The notes below the pieces were generated by a model. It made no database searches and was not told where the DNA came from. It worked only from the letters and a program-made list of their open reading frames with translations. From an uncultured Bacillaceae bacterium (lineage in GTDB: Bacteria > Bacillota > Bacilli > Bacillales > Alkalibacillaceae), in the NCBI GenBank assembly GCA_937983065.1, contig CALKAL010000154.1:1-9114 (forward strand): a DNA stretch of 9,114 nt, given 5' to 3'. Each line of letters opens with the position of its first letter. The first letter of the stretch is position 1. Positions 1 to 5,994 of the stretch are shown in pieces. Both the position numbers and the translations under genes were made by a program.

Positions 1-1
1 T

Positions 2-807
2 GAGTTTGATCTCGATTTTGATCCGTTGGCCAAAGAATCTCCAGTTCAACCAAAAATCGGTTCCAGCACGTTACCGTTGAATCTCACACAATACCCATGG
101 GCGAAGTTTCGAAAAACCAAGTCAGGCGTTAAACTCCATTTGCGATTGGTATTTATGGATAAAGATTCTGTCTATCCAGATCAAATGGTTATCACACCTG
201 CTCATGAACATGACCGAAATCAACTCGAAGTATTAGTAGATGACCAGGAAGCCATGTATGTTTCTTCGACCGTGGCTATGTTGACTATGAACGTTTTGAT
301 CGAATGACTGATGATGGCTATTTCTTTGCCTCACGTCTTAAAAAGAATGCTGTCATTCGTGTGATAGACTCCTTTGATGTCACAGACGAACCCTCAATCC
401 TATCGGATCGAATGGTTTACATTGGAACGACGCAATAACGGGTTGAAAATGTCTTTCGACTTGTTGAAGTCGTTGATACTCAAGGTAATGAATTACGAAT
501 CATCACAAATCGGTTTGATGTAGATGCGACAGCTATCAGTGAGATTTATCGCTCACGATGGGCCATTGAACTCTTTTTCAAATGGTTGAAGCAACACGTG
601 GAAATCAAACACTTTTACGGCATGAGTGAAACAGCTGTTCATAATCAGATTTACTTAGCACTCATTGCGTATTGCTTAAACGTGTTGATAAAACTAGAAA
701 CCAATAGCAGTAAGCCATTACTACGTATCATACGTTGGCTGAAAGCCTAAATATGGAAACCTGCTTACGTATGGATTAGGCGTTTTGATGGTCGAGCAAG
801 CCCTTGA
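2..807 (+). pseudogene. IS4-family DDE transposase, C-terminal two thirds, inactivated
   Basis: The reading frame enters from the left edge in frame 2 and runs to about 262. An apparent 2-base insertion (or 1-base loss) at 261-267 then moves the coding sequence to frame 1, which continues to the probable native TGA at 805-807. Two in-frame stops interrupt that part: TAA at 436-438 and TAA at 748-750. The family call rests on the IS4 Y-2-R-3-E-6-K signature, read at 547-591 as YRSRWAIELFFKWLK, and on the second catalytic Asp in FDRGY at 265-279, restored only in the shifted frame. Where related transposases have an Asp-Ser-Ser-Thr motif, this copy has Gly at 59-61, so the first catalytic Asp appears lost as well. 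With four independent lesions it cannot make active transposase. The N-terminus lies outside the window. The TTG at 26 is internal, not a real start. Confidence 0.92.
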
Positions 808-855
808 CGAGTAACCTGTAGTTACTCTAGTTGAAAAGGTAAATGTATAAAATCA

Positions 856-908
856 CCAAATGGACAAAACCCACCTTTAGGTATGCTTTAACTTTTTTGT
901 ACATTTGG
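856..908. repeat. Inverted repeat, 14-base arms, in the 3' flank of the IS4 relic
   Basis: CCAAATGGACAAAA at 856-869 is matched in reverse complement by TTTTGTACATTTGG at 895-908 with one mismatch; the loop is 25 bases. A run of six T lies at 893-898 inside the right arm rather than after it, so this is not a textbook terminator. It may be a transcription-blocking or transposase-binding structure of the element. Its function is unknown. Confidence 0.5.
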
Positions 909-966
909 CGGAAATAAAAGGAGTCGCAAGATTCAGATTATATTAATGCAACGCTAGTGATTTAAT

Positions 967-1971
967 CTAATTTATATATTTATTAATAGGAACAGGATTA
1001 TAATCATTATTAATATAATCAGATATATAATCCAGTGTCTCATATTTGGTTCCCTCAATATATGGTATAATCTCAAACTTTAATGTAATCTCATCTCCTG
1101 GTTTATATTTCCAAACTAAATCTCCACTAAATAAATAGGATTCTATTCCTTCTATCGCTTCAAAGAAAAATTCTGTTGCGTTTAAATCCTCGTTATATTT
1201 AACATCCAAAATTTCATCTTTAAAAGTAATATAATCTCCAATAGCAAAACCTGGGAAATCATAAACGTATTGATCGATATTGTCATCGTAAGTTAATAAC
1301 ATTAGTTCTTTAAACGTAAAACTTTCTTTATAGACATTTTTGTTTTTATGATGGTCTGAAGGAATGAATAGAATATGGTCCCCAATTAAATCAATATTTT
1401 TATATTCATTTGAAGTATTATTGTTTAATGCATCTGTTTTGTTTACATTTTGTGTTCCTTGACAAGGTCCAATAGGTTTACAACTTTTATTTCCTTCATA
1501 ATGGTAATGCCTTACAACTAAATTCCAGGTGTTTTTTGAGTTTACATGGAAATCAACATTATAATCTCCATTTCTACTTATCTGGTTAGAGAATACCGAT
1601 AAACGTTGATTAGTCCCGACAGATTTTGAATCTACTATCCCTCCATTAGGGTCATATACAGTAATACTCATTTTAAATGGTGTTAATGTAGGGGCTCTCA
1701 CTCCCCAGGCTTCAATCCAATGTCGGTCACCCCGGATTGGAACTTTTTTTCGAAAAAGATTTTCATATGAGCCAGAATTGAATTTTATATTTCCAGAACG
1801 CATTTCAGTATAAGTATCAGTATAATATAGAGTTTTATTGTGAAATTGTTTCCATGTATTGGCATAAAGATACATAAAACCTTCACTAACGAAATTTGTA
1901 GCAGAAACTGCTGTAGGAAATAAAACTAACAAGGAAATAATTGATAATAAAGTTAATTTTACTTTTTTCAT
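967..1971 (-). CDS. Secreted protein of unknown function, 334 aa
   Basis: I do not recognise the family. Residues 1-24 are a classical Sec signal peptide (Lys-rich start, hydrophobic core TLLSIISLLVLFP, V-S-A cleavage site at 22-24), so the mature protein is predicted to be exported. There is no LPXTG motif, lipobox or second membrane segment. Residues about 27-160 look like a beta-rich domain. A Cys pair (C164 and C170, CKPIGPC) starts an Asn-rich linker (about 171-190). Residues about 193-305 hold a second beta-rich module with repeated G-D-x-I-T-type strands (GDYITF, GDEITLKF), which could be an OB-like fold; that is inference. The ATG start is well supported by AGGAGG at 1980-1985, 8 bases upstream. 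The gene stands alone: an IS4 relic ends beside its stop codon and an IS21 relic begins about 120 bases upstream of its start. It is intact although its neighbours are wrecked. Confidence 0.8.
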   Translation of the reverse strand: MKKVKLTLLSIISLLVLFPTAVSATNFVSEGFMYLYANTWKQFHNKTLYYTDTYTEMRSGNIKFNSGSYENLFRKKVPIRGDRHWIEAWGVRAPTLTPFKMSITVYDPNGGIVDSKSVGTNQRLSVFSNQISRNGDYNVDFHVNSKNTWNLVVRHYHYEGNKSCKPIGPCQGTQNVNKTDALNNNTSNEYKNIDLIGDHILFIPSDHHKNKNVYKESFTFKELMLLTYDDNIDQYVYDFPGFAIGDYITFKDEILDVKYNEDLNATEFFFEAIEGIESYLFSGDLVWKYKPGDEITLKFEIIPYIEGTKYETLDYISDYINNDYNPVPINKYIN

Positions 1972-1979
1972 AAATACTT

Positions 1980-1985
1980 CCTCCT
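1980..1985 (-). promoter_or_regulatory. Shine-Dalgarno AGGAGG for the secreted-protein gene
   Basis: A perfect AGGAGG on the minus strand, 8 bases before the ATG at 1971, fixes the start codon. Several TATAAT-like boxes lie upstream (1990-2050), but none has a convincing -35 at the right spacing. A 7-base inverted repeat (AGAAACT 2025-2031 / AGTTTCT 2045-2051) lies in the same region and could be an operator, though nothing else supports that. Confidence 0.75.
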
Positions 1986-2090
1986 AAAAATCATTATAAT
2001 TAATAAAATATTAGAAATGATTATAGAAACTTTTTCTAAATTATAGTTTCTGTTGACTTTAGTCGATTCAGAACAACTGAACTCTGTACC

Positions 2091-2486
2091 GGTTAAGTCA
2101 AATTGAACACTTTTCGCTCATTAATTTTGAACAGTTTTACCATTGGATATCGAACTTCAATGTTTTAGTCTATAACTGTCACCTCCTAATTGAATAACCT
2201 CAGCACGATGGATAATTCTATCTAAAATGGCTACTGTGACCACTGGATCACCTAATAATTCCCACCACTCATCAGGTCCTTTATTTGAAGTTTGTATGAT
2301 TGATGATTGGTTATATAATTCATTAATTAGATGGGAGAATAGGTTAGCCTCCCGTTGATCCATTGCCATAAACTTAAGATCATCAATGATAATTAAATTT
2401 GAATCCCTTGACCGTTTCATTCTAATTTGCGACTTGTGTGTTATTTCTTCAATTTTTAATACATGAATAAGTTCTCCCATAATCAA
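2091..2486 (-). mobile_element. IS21-family element relic, istB-proximal end only
   Basis: The minus strand carries the 3' end of istB and then the element's terminal region, which ends with ACA (TGT at 2091-2093 on the plus strand), the usual IS21 type of terminus. Two terminal repeats typical of the family are visible on the plus strand: ATTGAACACTTTT at 2102-2114 and TTTGAACAGTTTT at 2126-2138, matching at 11 of 13 bases with a 24-base offset. The istA gene, the start of istB and the other end are missing. The breakpoint is near 2486, where homology stops abruptly. Confidence 0.75.
2121..2486 (-). pseudogene. istB: IstB-like IS21 helper ATPase, C-terminal fragment
   Basis: IstB is the AAA+ ATPase that assists the IstA transposase in target selection. 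This fragment keeps the Walker B region (LIIIDDL, about residues 31-37 of the open stretch), the sensor-type segment SSIIQTSNKGPDEWWELLGD and the conserved C-terminal VAILDRIIHRAEVIQLGGDSYRLKH. The whole N-terminal half is missing, including the Walker A loop (GxxGxGKT). The frame opens just after a TGA, so the TTG at 2486 is not a real start. A TGA at 2157-2159, after YRLKH, is probably a mutated Arg codon: the same frame continues through RSSISNGKTVQN-like sequence to TAA at 2121-2123, a tail reminiscent of IstB proteins that end in VQN. Non-functional. Confidence 0.88.
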
Positions 2487-2763
2487 TCAAAAATTTGAGC
2501 TGATGATAAATCAGGATGCTTTTTCAGCCAGCCTAGTTAACTTGGTATGTCAACACTAAACTAAACAATTTTATTAAGGAATATAAACTTCTTACAGGTG
2601 TTAAACGGAATGTCCCTTATTGAAAATAGTAGTATCATTTCGTCACTTGACATGGAGCCTCTGCGGGCGTGATTTGATTGCCAGAAAGCCAGCTAAATTA
2701 AAAACCACGCTGGCTTGCCAAAAAAGGCTATCACACCCGCCTCTCCAAGTAAAGTGGGCGCAT
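2487..2763. other. Gene-free stretch between IS21 relic and IS3 element
   Basis: I see no coding sequence. The right half holds the long inverted repeat listed separately, which is clearly more GC-rich than its surroundings. The left half (2487-2640) is AT-rich and unrecognised. The missing part of istB is not found here. Confidence 0.6.
2645..2750. repeat. Long imperfect inverted repeat / large hairpin
   Basis: Nested complementary blocks: ACTT 2645-2648 with AAGT 2747-2750; TGGAG 2653-2657 with CTCCA 2743-2747; GCGGGCGTGAT 2663-2673 with ATCACACCCGC 2730-2740 (10 of 11); AGCCAGC 2687-2693 with GCTGGCT 2709-2715 (perfect). Together they could fold into one stem-loop of about 105 bases. It lies just outside the IS3 right end and downstream of orfB. 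It could be a terminator-like barrier, a small non-autonomous repeat or the remnant of another element. Its identity is not known. Confidence 0.55.
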
Positions 2764-2768
2764 TGAAG

Positions 2769-3614
2769 TTAGACAGCTGTCTGCTCTAACTGATGCTGGA
2801 GCTTGTACTCTCTTGGCGTTAAATAGTCTAGTGATTCATGAATGCGAATGTTATTAAACCAGTTAACGTAATCAAACAGTTCGCGATCCAATTCTTCCTG
2901 ACTAGAGAAAACTGTTCCATTGACGAACTCTGTTTTAATTGATTTAAAGGTTGCTTCAGCGACTGCATTGTCGTATGGCGTACCTTTATTACTTAATGAT
3001 CTGTCGATACCAAATACAGCTAATGCTTCATCAATTAATTGATTCTTAAACTCGCTCCCCCGGTCCGTGTGAAACAGTTCAAGCTTGTTGAGGCTGTAGG
3101 GTATTGTCGCAAAAGCGCGTTGAACTAGCTTCGCATCTTTGTTTGGACCAGCACTGTGACCAATGATTTCACGGTTATGTAAATCAACGAGTACACAAAT
3201 ATAATGCCATTTTTGTTGCACACGAACATAGGTTAAATCACTTACCACAACTTCCATTGGCTGTTCCTGGGTAAATTCCTGGTCTAATCCATTGCCAACA
3301 TCAGATTCATTGACCGTTGATTTTTGGGGCTTGAATTGGACAACCGTATACTTGGAAACGAGTTTTTGTTCTTTCATAATTCTACCGATTCGGCGGCGAG
3401 AGACTTGCCAGCCTTTCTCTTAAAGTTTCTTTTTGATTTTACGTTGACCATAGACTTGTCTGTTCTCATTGAATATCTGGATGATGAGTTCTGTGAGTTC
3501 ATCTTCTTGTTTTGTATCACGTTCTTTTGCTTCGTAATAGTACGTGCTTCGTGGAATTTGCAGGACTTCGCACATTGCTGATATCGAGTATTTGTGACGG
3601 TTATTCCGAATCAC
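2769..3614 (-). pseudogene. IS3-family OrfB (DDE transposase) with one in-frame nonsense codon
   Basis: The frame runs from GTG at 3614 to TAA at 2769-2771, about 281 codons, and is broken only by TAA at 3420-3422 (codon 65, after KKKL). Sequence on both sides is in the same frame and continuous (EKGWQVSRRRIGRIMKEQ follows), so this is a point mutation. The N-terminal part has the HTH_21 region (HKYSISAMCEVLQIPRSTYYY). The rve integrase core carries a complete triad counted from the GTG: D126 (VVSDLTYV), D184 (HTDRGSEF) and E220 (AVAEATFKSIKTEF), with 35 residues between the last two, the DD(35)E pattern of IS3. Apart from codon 65 the catalytic part looks functional. A 202-residue product from the internal ATG at 3377 has the catalytic core, but it lacks OrfA and is probably not made, as no good ribosome site is seen. 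Confidence 0.9.
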
Positions 3615-3616
3615 AT

Positions 3617-3625
3617 CTACTTTCG
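3617..3625 (-). promoter_or_regulatory. Probable programmed -1 ribosomal frameshift site CGA-AAG-TAG
   Basis: In the orfA frame the message reads CGA AAG TAG. A tRNA-Lys on AAG (3622-3620) can slip back one base onto AAA (3623-3621), and reading then resumes at GTA and enters the orfB frame as K-V-D-V-I-R-N-N. CGA-AAG is a known -1 shift sequence in Bacillus subtilis cdd, and IS3 elements generally make OrfAB by -1 frameshifting. The stop codon directly downstream would favour pausing. No strong upstream Shine-Dalgarno-like stimulator is obvious (only GGGA). Confidence 0.6.
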
Positions 3626-3904
3626 TCCCATGATCAGCGCGGCTTGCTTTAAAATATCATTTTCCATGGCAAGCCTTTGGTTTTCTTTGCGTAACTTAAT
3701 AAGTTCTTCCTGTTCAGGCGTACGATTGTCCTTTTCTTCAAAGGAACCAGAGGTAGAATATTGACTAACCCAACGATCAAAAGAAGACGGTGTCAACTCG
3801 TATTCTTTGATAATCTCACCTCTTGGTTTTCCTGATGTGTGCAGCTGAACAATTTGTTCCTTGAATTCTTTCGAGAAAGTTCTTCTTTTTCTTCTTTTGG
3901 TCAT
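3617..3904 (-). CDS. IS3-family OrfA, helix-turn-helix DNA-binding subunit, 95 aa
   Basis: OrfA recognises the element ends and, fused to OrfB by frameshifting, forms the transposase. Residues about 8-50 form the HTH typical of IS3 OrfA (RRTFSKEFKEQIVQLHTSG, then ELTPSSFDRWVSQY). Residues about 62-92 form a leucine-zipper helix with heptad Leu at 71, 78 and 85 (LRKENQRLAMENDILKQ), used for multimerisation in this family. The ATG is preceded by GGAGGA about 9-10 bases upstream. The frame ends ALIMGRK followed by TAG at 3617-3619, 5 bases before the GTG of orfB. The last two sense codons, CGA AAG, look like a -1 slippage site (listed separately). The gene is intact. Confidence 0.9.
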   Translation of the reverse strand: MTKRRKRRTFSKEFKEQIVQLHTSGKPRGEIIKEYELTPSSFDRWVSQYSTSGSFEEKDNRTPEQEELIKLRKENQRLAMENDILKQAALIMGRK

Positions 3905-3970
3905 GACTGACTCTCCTCCGACTGATTATTGAGTTCAGTTTATATGACCTTAAAATATTTGTCTAACTAA

Positions 3971-4636
3971 GTGTAACCGATGCAACTCATCTTCATGTTA
4001 ATCTAATTCCTGAATTCTTCGCTCCGAAGAAGCTAGCCAGGGTGCCATTTCTTCTGGTTCTTTTTTGCAAATAATAAATAACCGTTCCACTAGCGATTCC
4101 AAGATTCCACACAATTTTCTATTTTAAAATCCTAGTTCTTTTAATTGAAAAATTCGATTGTACGCTTTTCACTTTCTCACGAAAAAGAATAAAACATTAA
4201 AGTAAATTAACAAATTTTACTGCCTAGACTCATTCTTTGTTAGAAATGTTTATCTTATTAATGGTCCAAGAAAACATCCGCACCTCCAATTGACTATTTT
4301 AGTTTAGCATTTACAAACTCCTTTAAGGTACAAATAATTTTAGTTAGATTTAAAAATTAGTTAAACAACGTTAGAATAAAAGAGTGTGTATTTATCGGCA
4401 AGCTAACAATAATTTATAAGAATTAGGAATATACTAGAAATTATTTACTTTATTTATATTATATCAATTCAGAATACTAATGCAATGGGTAATTATTCAT
4501 ATAATTTCATCTCGTATATTGGTAAAAAACTCCTATGGTAGCAATAATAATTAAACCAAAGTAATCATAAGAAGAAATTAAATATGAATGAAATTATTGA
4601 ATCGGGAGTTTGACACCTCATTCTTATAAAAGTGAT
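3971..4636. other. AT-rich gene-poor stretch
   Basis: No intact gene. The minus strand from 4277 to 3993 may be a very decayed small reading frame (listed separately). The rest is AT-rich with only short open stretches on either strand. The neighbouring IS debris suggests eroded accessory DNA. Confidence 0.55.
3993..4277 (-). pseudogene. Possible decayed small gene, 94 codons with four in-frame stops
   Basis: An ATG at 4277 sits behind a strong Shine-Dalgarno (GGAGGTG on the minus strand; GGAGG at 4283-4287). The frame is interrupted by TGA (4230-4232), two further stops shortly after, and a TAG near the middle. It then stays open for about 45 codons to TGA at 3993-3995. The open C-terminal part reads KIVWNLGIASGTVIYYLQKR and onward: a hydrophobic segment followed by a basic tail, as in a small membrane protein. 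In AT-rich DNA several stops per 95 codons are expected by chance, so only the ribosome site and the long open tail argue for a former gene. No family is recognised. Confidence 0.2.
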
Positions 4637-4665
4637 TATAAGCTATGACAGGCTTATATTTTTTT
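4637..4665 (+). terminator. Rho-independent terminator
   Basis: Perfect 7-bp stem TATAAGC (4637-4643) / GCTTATA (4652-4658), 8-base loop, followed by seven T at 4659-4665. It points rightward, yet no gene is visible on the plus strand upstream, so either its gene has been lost or it marks an older transcript end. It shields the transposase scrap that starts at 4743. Confidence 0.65.
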
Positions 4666-4742
4666 GTCAATTTTCACCGAAAAATATTGCGTAATTCGAA
4701 CTATTGTATAATAGAGAAAAAAACGGGGCGGAGTGATATATT

Positions 4743-4846
4743 ATGATGGTTAAAAAAAGTGTGTCAAAAAACTCTACTTCTTATTCCATCATTATAGATG
4801 TCTATCGCACGGTGAGAAAACCTCAAAAGTAGTGGAAGCTTTTTAA
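4743..4846 (+). pseudogene. Transposase N-terminal scrap (IS1634-like type)
   Basis: ATG at 4743 follows a GGAG (about 10 bases upstream) and a possible -10 (TATAAT, about 4706). It begins MMVKKSVSKNSTSYSIII and then DVYR. After about 4809 the natural continuation NGEKTSKVVEA is found one frame over, which is explained by loss of a single A (CGCAACGG to CGCACGG). This V-K-K-x-x-S-K-N-S-T-x-Y-S-I-I ... G-K-T-S-K-V-V-E pattern resembles the start of IS1634-type (IS4-superfamily) transposases. I assign it from memory of the family, so moderate confidence. Homology stops near 4846 and the catalytic domain is absent. What follows is the remnant of an unrelated gene. Confidence 0.55.
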
Positions 4847-4879
4847 AAGCTAGTGAACTTTAATTCGGAATATAATTAA

Positions 4880-5215
4880 GGTTATGTTCAATTTATTGGA
4901 GTATGTTGTTTTGAAACGTTTCAACCCGAATTCCCAAGTAGTACACTTATCTATGACTATGACTCTAAGACTGGTGAATATTTACAACATTATTTTGATT
5001 CACGAGGCGTAACTCGACTATATAACATGAGCCTTGAAGACGATGTTTGGAAATTGTTGAGGAATACACCAGATTTTTCACTATTAGATTTTTATCAGCG
5101 ATTTACCAGGAAAATTAATGAAACAAGAGATGCCATAGACAGTTACTGGGAAAAATCAGATGACGGTCTAAACTGGGAGCACGATTTTAATCTTATATAT
5201 CGAAAAATAAATTAA
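4880..5215 (+). pseudogene. C-terminal part of a DUF1579-like (calycin-type) protein, 5'-truncated
   Basis: Frame 2 is open from after TAA at 4877-4879 to TAA at 5213-5215. Coding character clearly begins upstream of the first ATG (5027): FETFQPEFPSSTLIYDYDSK, then TGEYLQHYFDSRGVTRLYNM, then SLEDDVWKLLRN, ending YWEKSDDGLNWEHDFNLIYRK. This is the C-terminal half of a widespread family of small proteins with the pattern Y-x-Q-H-Y-F-D-S-R-G-V-x-R-x-Y-x-M-S-L-x-x-x-x-W and G-Y-W-E-K-S-x-D-G-x-x-W-E-H-D-F; the DUF1579-like label is from memory. The function is unknown. The N-terminal half, with the usual start, is missing; in its place is the transposase scrap. No ribosome site precedes 5027, so the 62-residue stretch from there is not likely to be a real protein. 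Confidence 0.7.
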
Positions 5216-5267
5216 ATAAAAAATGATATTTGAGAGTTGTAATCATTTTAATCGTTTAATTGTCGAT

Positions 5268-5328
5268 AAAAATCGTCCTTACTAAAATGAGGTGTGTTAA
5301 CTTCATTACTATAGAGGGCGATTTTTTT
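5268..5328 (+). terminator. Terminator-like hairpin with T-run
   Basis: AAAAATCGTCCT at 5268-5279 pairs with AGGGCGATTTTT at 5315-5326 (12 bp, one G-U), and the loop holds a further short stem (AATGA 5285-5289 / TCATT 5302-5306). T-run at 5322-5328. It would end rightward transcripts from the broken gene ending at 5215. The A-run on the left side could also let it act leftward. Confidence 0.55.
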
Positions 5329-5342
5329 GTGACGTATTTTAA

Positions 5343-5394
5343 AAGCTGCCAAAAAGTCATATTTTACAAGACTTATTTGACGGCTTCATTTTTT
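5343..5394 (+). terminator. Second terminator-like hairpin upstream of the sigma operon
   Basis: AAGCTGCC (5343-5350) with GACGGCTT (5379-5386), continuing inward as AAAAAGTC / GACTTATTT, then a T-run at 5389-5394. The stem is imperfect (one C-A mismatch, one bulge). Two hairpins in a row insulate the sigma-factor operon from upstream reading. Confidence 0.5.
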
Positions 5395-5417
5395 ATTGGA
5401 AAAATATTATAGAAAAG

Positions 5418-5445
5418 TGAGATAAACTTTGGTTTAAGTCGTCTA
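5418..5445 (+). promoter_or_regulatory. Candidate ECF-type promoter for the sigma operon (weak)
   Basis: TGAGAT (5418-5423), 16 bases, CGTCTA (5440-5445). Bacillus ECF sigma factors of the SigX/SigM/SigW type read TGAAAC-N16-CGTC, and such operons usually drive themselves. The -10 matches well and the -35 at 4 of 6. No convincing sigma-A promoter is seen in the same gap. This supports autoregulation but does not prove it. Confidence 0.35.
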
Positions 5446-5478
5446 ATGATGTAGAAAGCAAAAAGGGAGAAATTATCC

Positions 5479-5994
5479 ATGGATAAAGATGAAATAATTA
5501 CGGATTGGTTTCATCAATATAGTGATGAAATTTTTAACTTCCTTATCTATCGTATCGGTCATGCTGATGTTGATGACCTTGTTCAGGAAGTGTTTATTCG
5601 CGCGATTAATGGTTTTGAGCAATTTAAAGGGGAGTCAAAACCAAAGACATGGTTATATAGTATTGCTAGAAACATTGCTATTGATGAAATTAGAAGAAGA
5701 AATCGCAAAAAATCTAAATCACTCGTATCTCTGGAAACAAGTGAAGAACTAAGCACTGATATTACGCCAGAGCTAATACTAGGTTTAAAAGGGGAAAACA
5801 AAGAACTATATGAAGCTATTCAATCGCTAAAGTCTAATTATCGAGATGTCATCATTTTACGTGGGATCAGAGGAATTTCAGTTAAGGAAACCTCTGAGAT
5901 ATTGAGTTGGAATGAGAAGAAGACACGGTTAACTTATTATCGTGCGAAGTTAGCCTTGCAAAAAAGGCTAGGAGGTATGTCCGATGAACAATAA
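5479..5994 (+). CDS. ECF-subfamily RNA polymerase sigma factor, 171 aa (SigX-like)
   Basis: It directs RNA polymerase to a small set of promoters, normally in response to envelope stress. Region 2 spans about residues 14-80, with the core-binding motif DDLVQEVFIRA (32-42) and the -10 recognition helix KTWLYSIARNIAIDEIRR (56-73). A variable linker (about 81-105) leads to region 4 (about 108-164), whose HTH (RGISVKETSEILSWNEKKTRLTYYRAK) reads the -35. Regions 1 and 3 are absent, as expected for ECF factors, and the length is normal. The ATG is supported by GGGAG at 5465-5469, 9 bases upstream. The stop overlaps the next gene by 11 bases, so the two are translationally coupled. The overall pattern resembles B. 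subtilis SigX, but the subgroup is not certain. Confidence 0.93.
   Translation: MDKDEIITDWFHQYSDEIFNFLIYRIGHADVDDLVQEVFIRAINGFEQFKGESKPKTWLYSIARNIAIDEIRRRNRKKSKSLVSLETSEELSTDITPELILGLKGENKELYEAIQSLKSNYRDVIILRGIRGISVKETSEILSWNEKKTRLTYYRAKLALQKRLGGMSDEQ

Larger units (their letters stand above)
1..965 (+). mobile_element. IS4-family element relic, right-hand part (left end outside window)
   Basis: The transposase remnant and about 155 bases of 3' flank form the right part of an IS4-family insertion sequence that begins before the window. Flank structures seen: a 7-bp stem (GAGTAAC/GTTACTC, 809-827) just after the ancestral stop, and a 14-base inverted repeat with one mismatch at 856-869 and 895-908. 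The exact right terminus is not proven because the left terminal repeat is not visible. I place it near 945-965, directly beside the stop codon of the next gene. That boundary is an inference. Confidence 0.45.
2765..3970 (-). mobile_element. IS3-family (IS150-like) insertion sequence, nearly intact, about 1.2 kb
   Basis: It contains orfA and orfB in the standard IS3 arrangement on the minus strand. Terminal inverted repeats share AGTTAGACA: plus strand 2767-2775 at the right end, and its complement TGTCTAACT at 3960-3968 at the left end. The outermost bases of the two ends differ, so the exact tips are uncertain by a few bases. I see no clear target-site duplication in the flanks. The length fits the family. 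Activity is blocked by a single nonsense codon in orfB. Confidence 0.82.

Noticed and set aside
3324..3581. Plus-strand open frame of 85 codons
   Set aside because: It is antisense to IS3 orfB, and its hydrophobic composition mirrors the transposase sequence.
4482..4540. Short frame from ATG near 4483
   Set aside because: Only 18 codons, no ribosome site, no homology.
5421..5445. AAAC (5424-5427) as the -35 of the sigma operon promoter, paired with CGTC at 5440
   Set aside because: The gap is only 12 bases, too short for ECF promoters; TGAGAT at 5418 with 16 bases fits better.
5522..5801. Two further open frames overlapping the sigma gene, one on each strand
   Set aside because: Both lie inside the well-supported sigma factor gene and show no family features.
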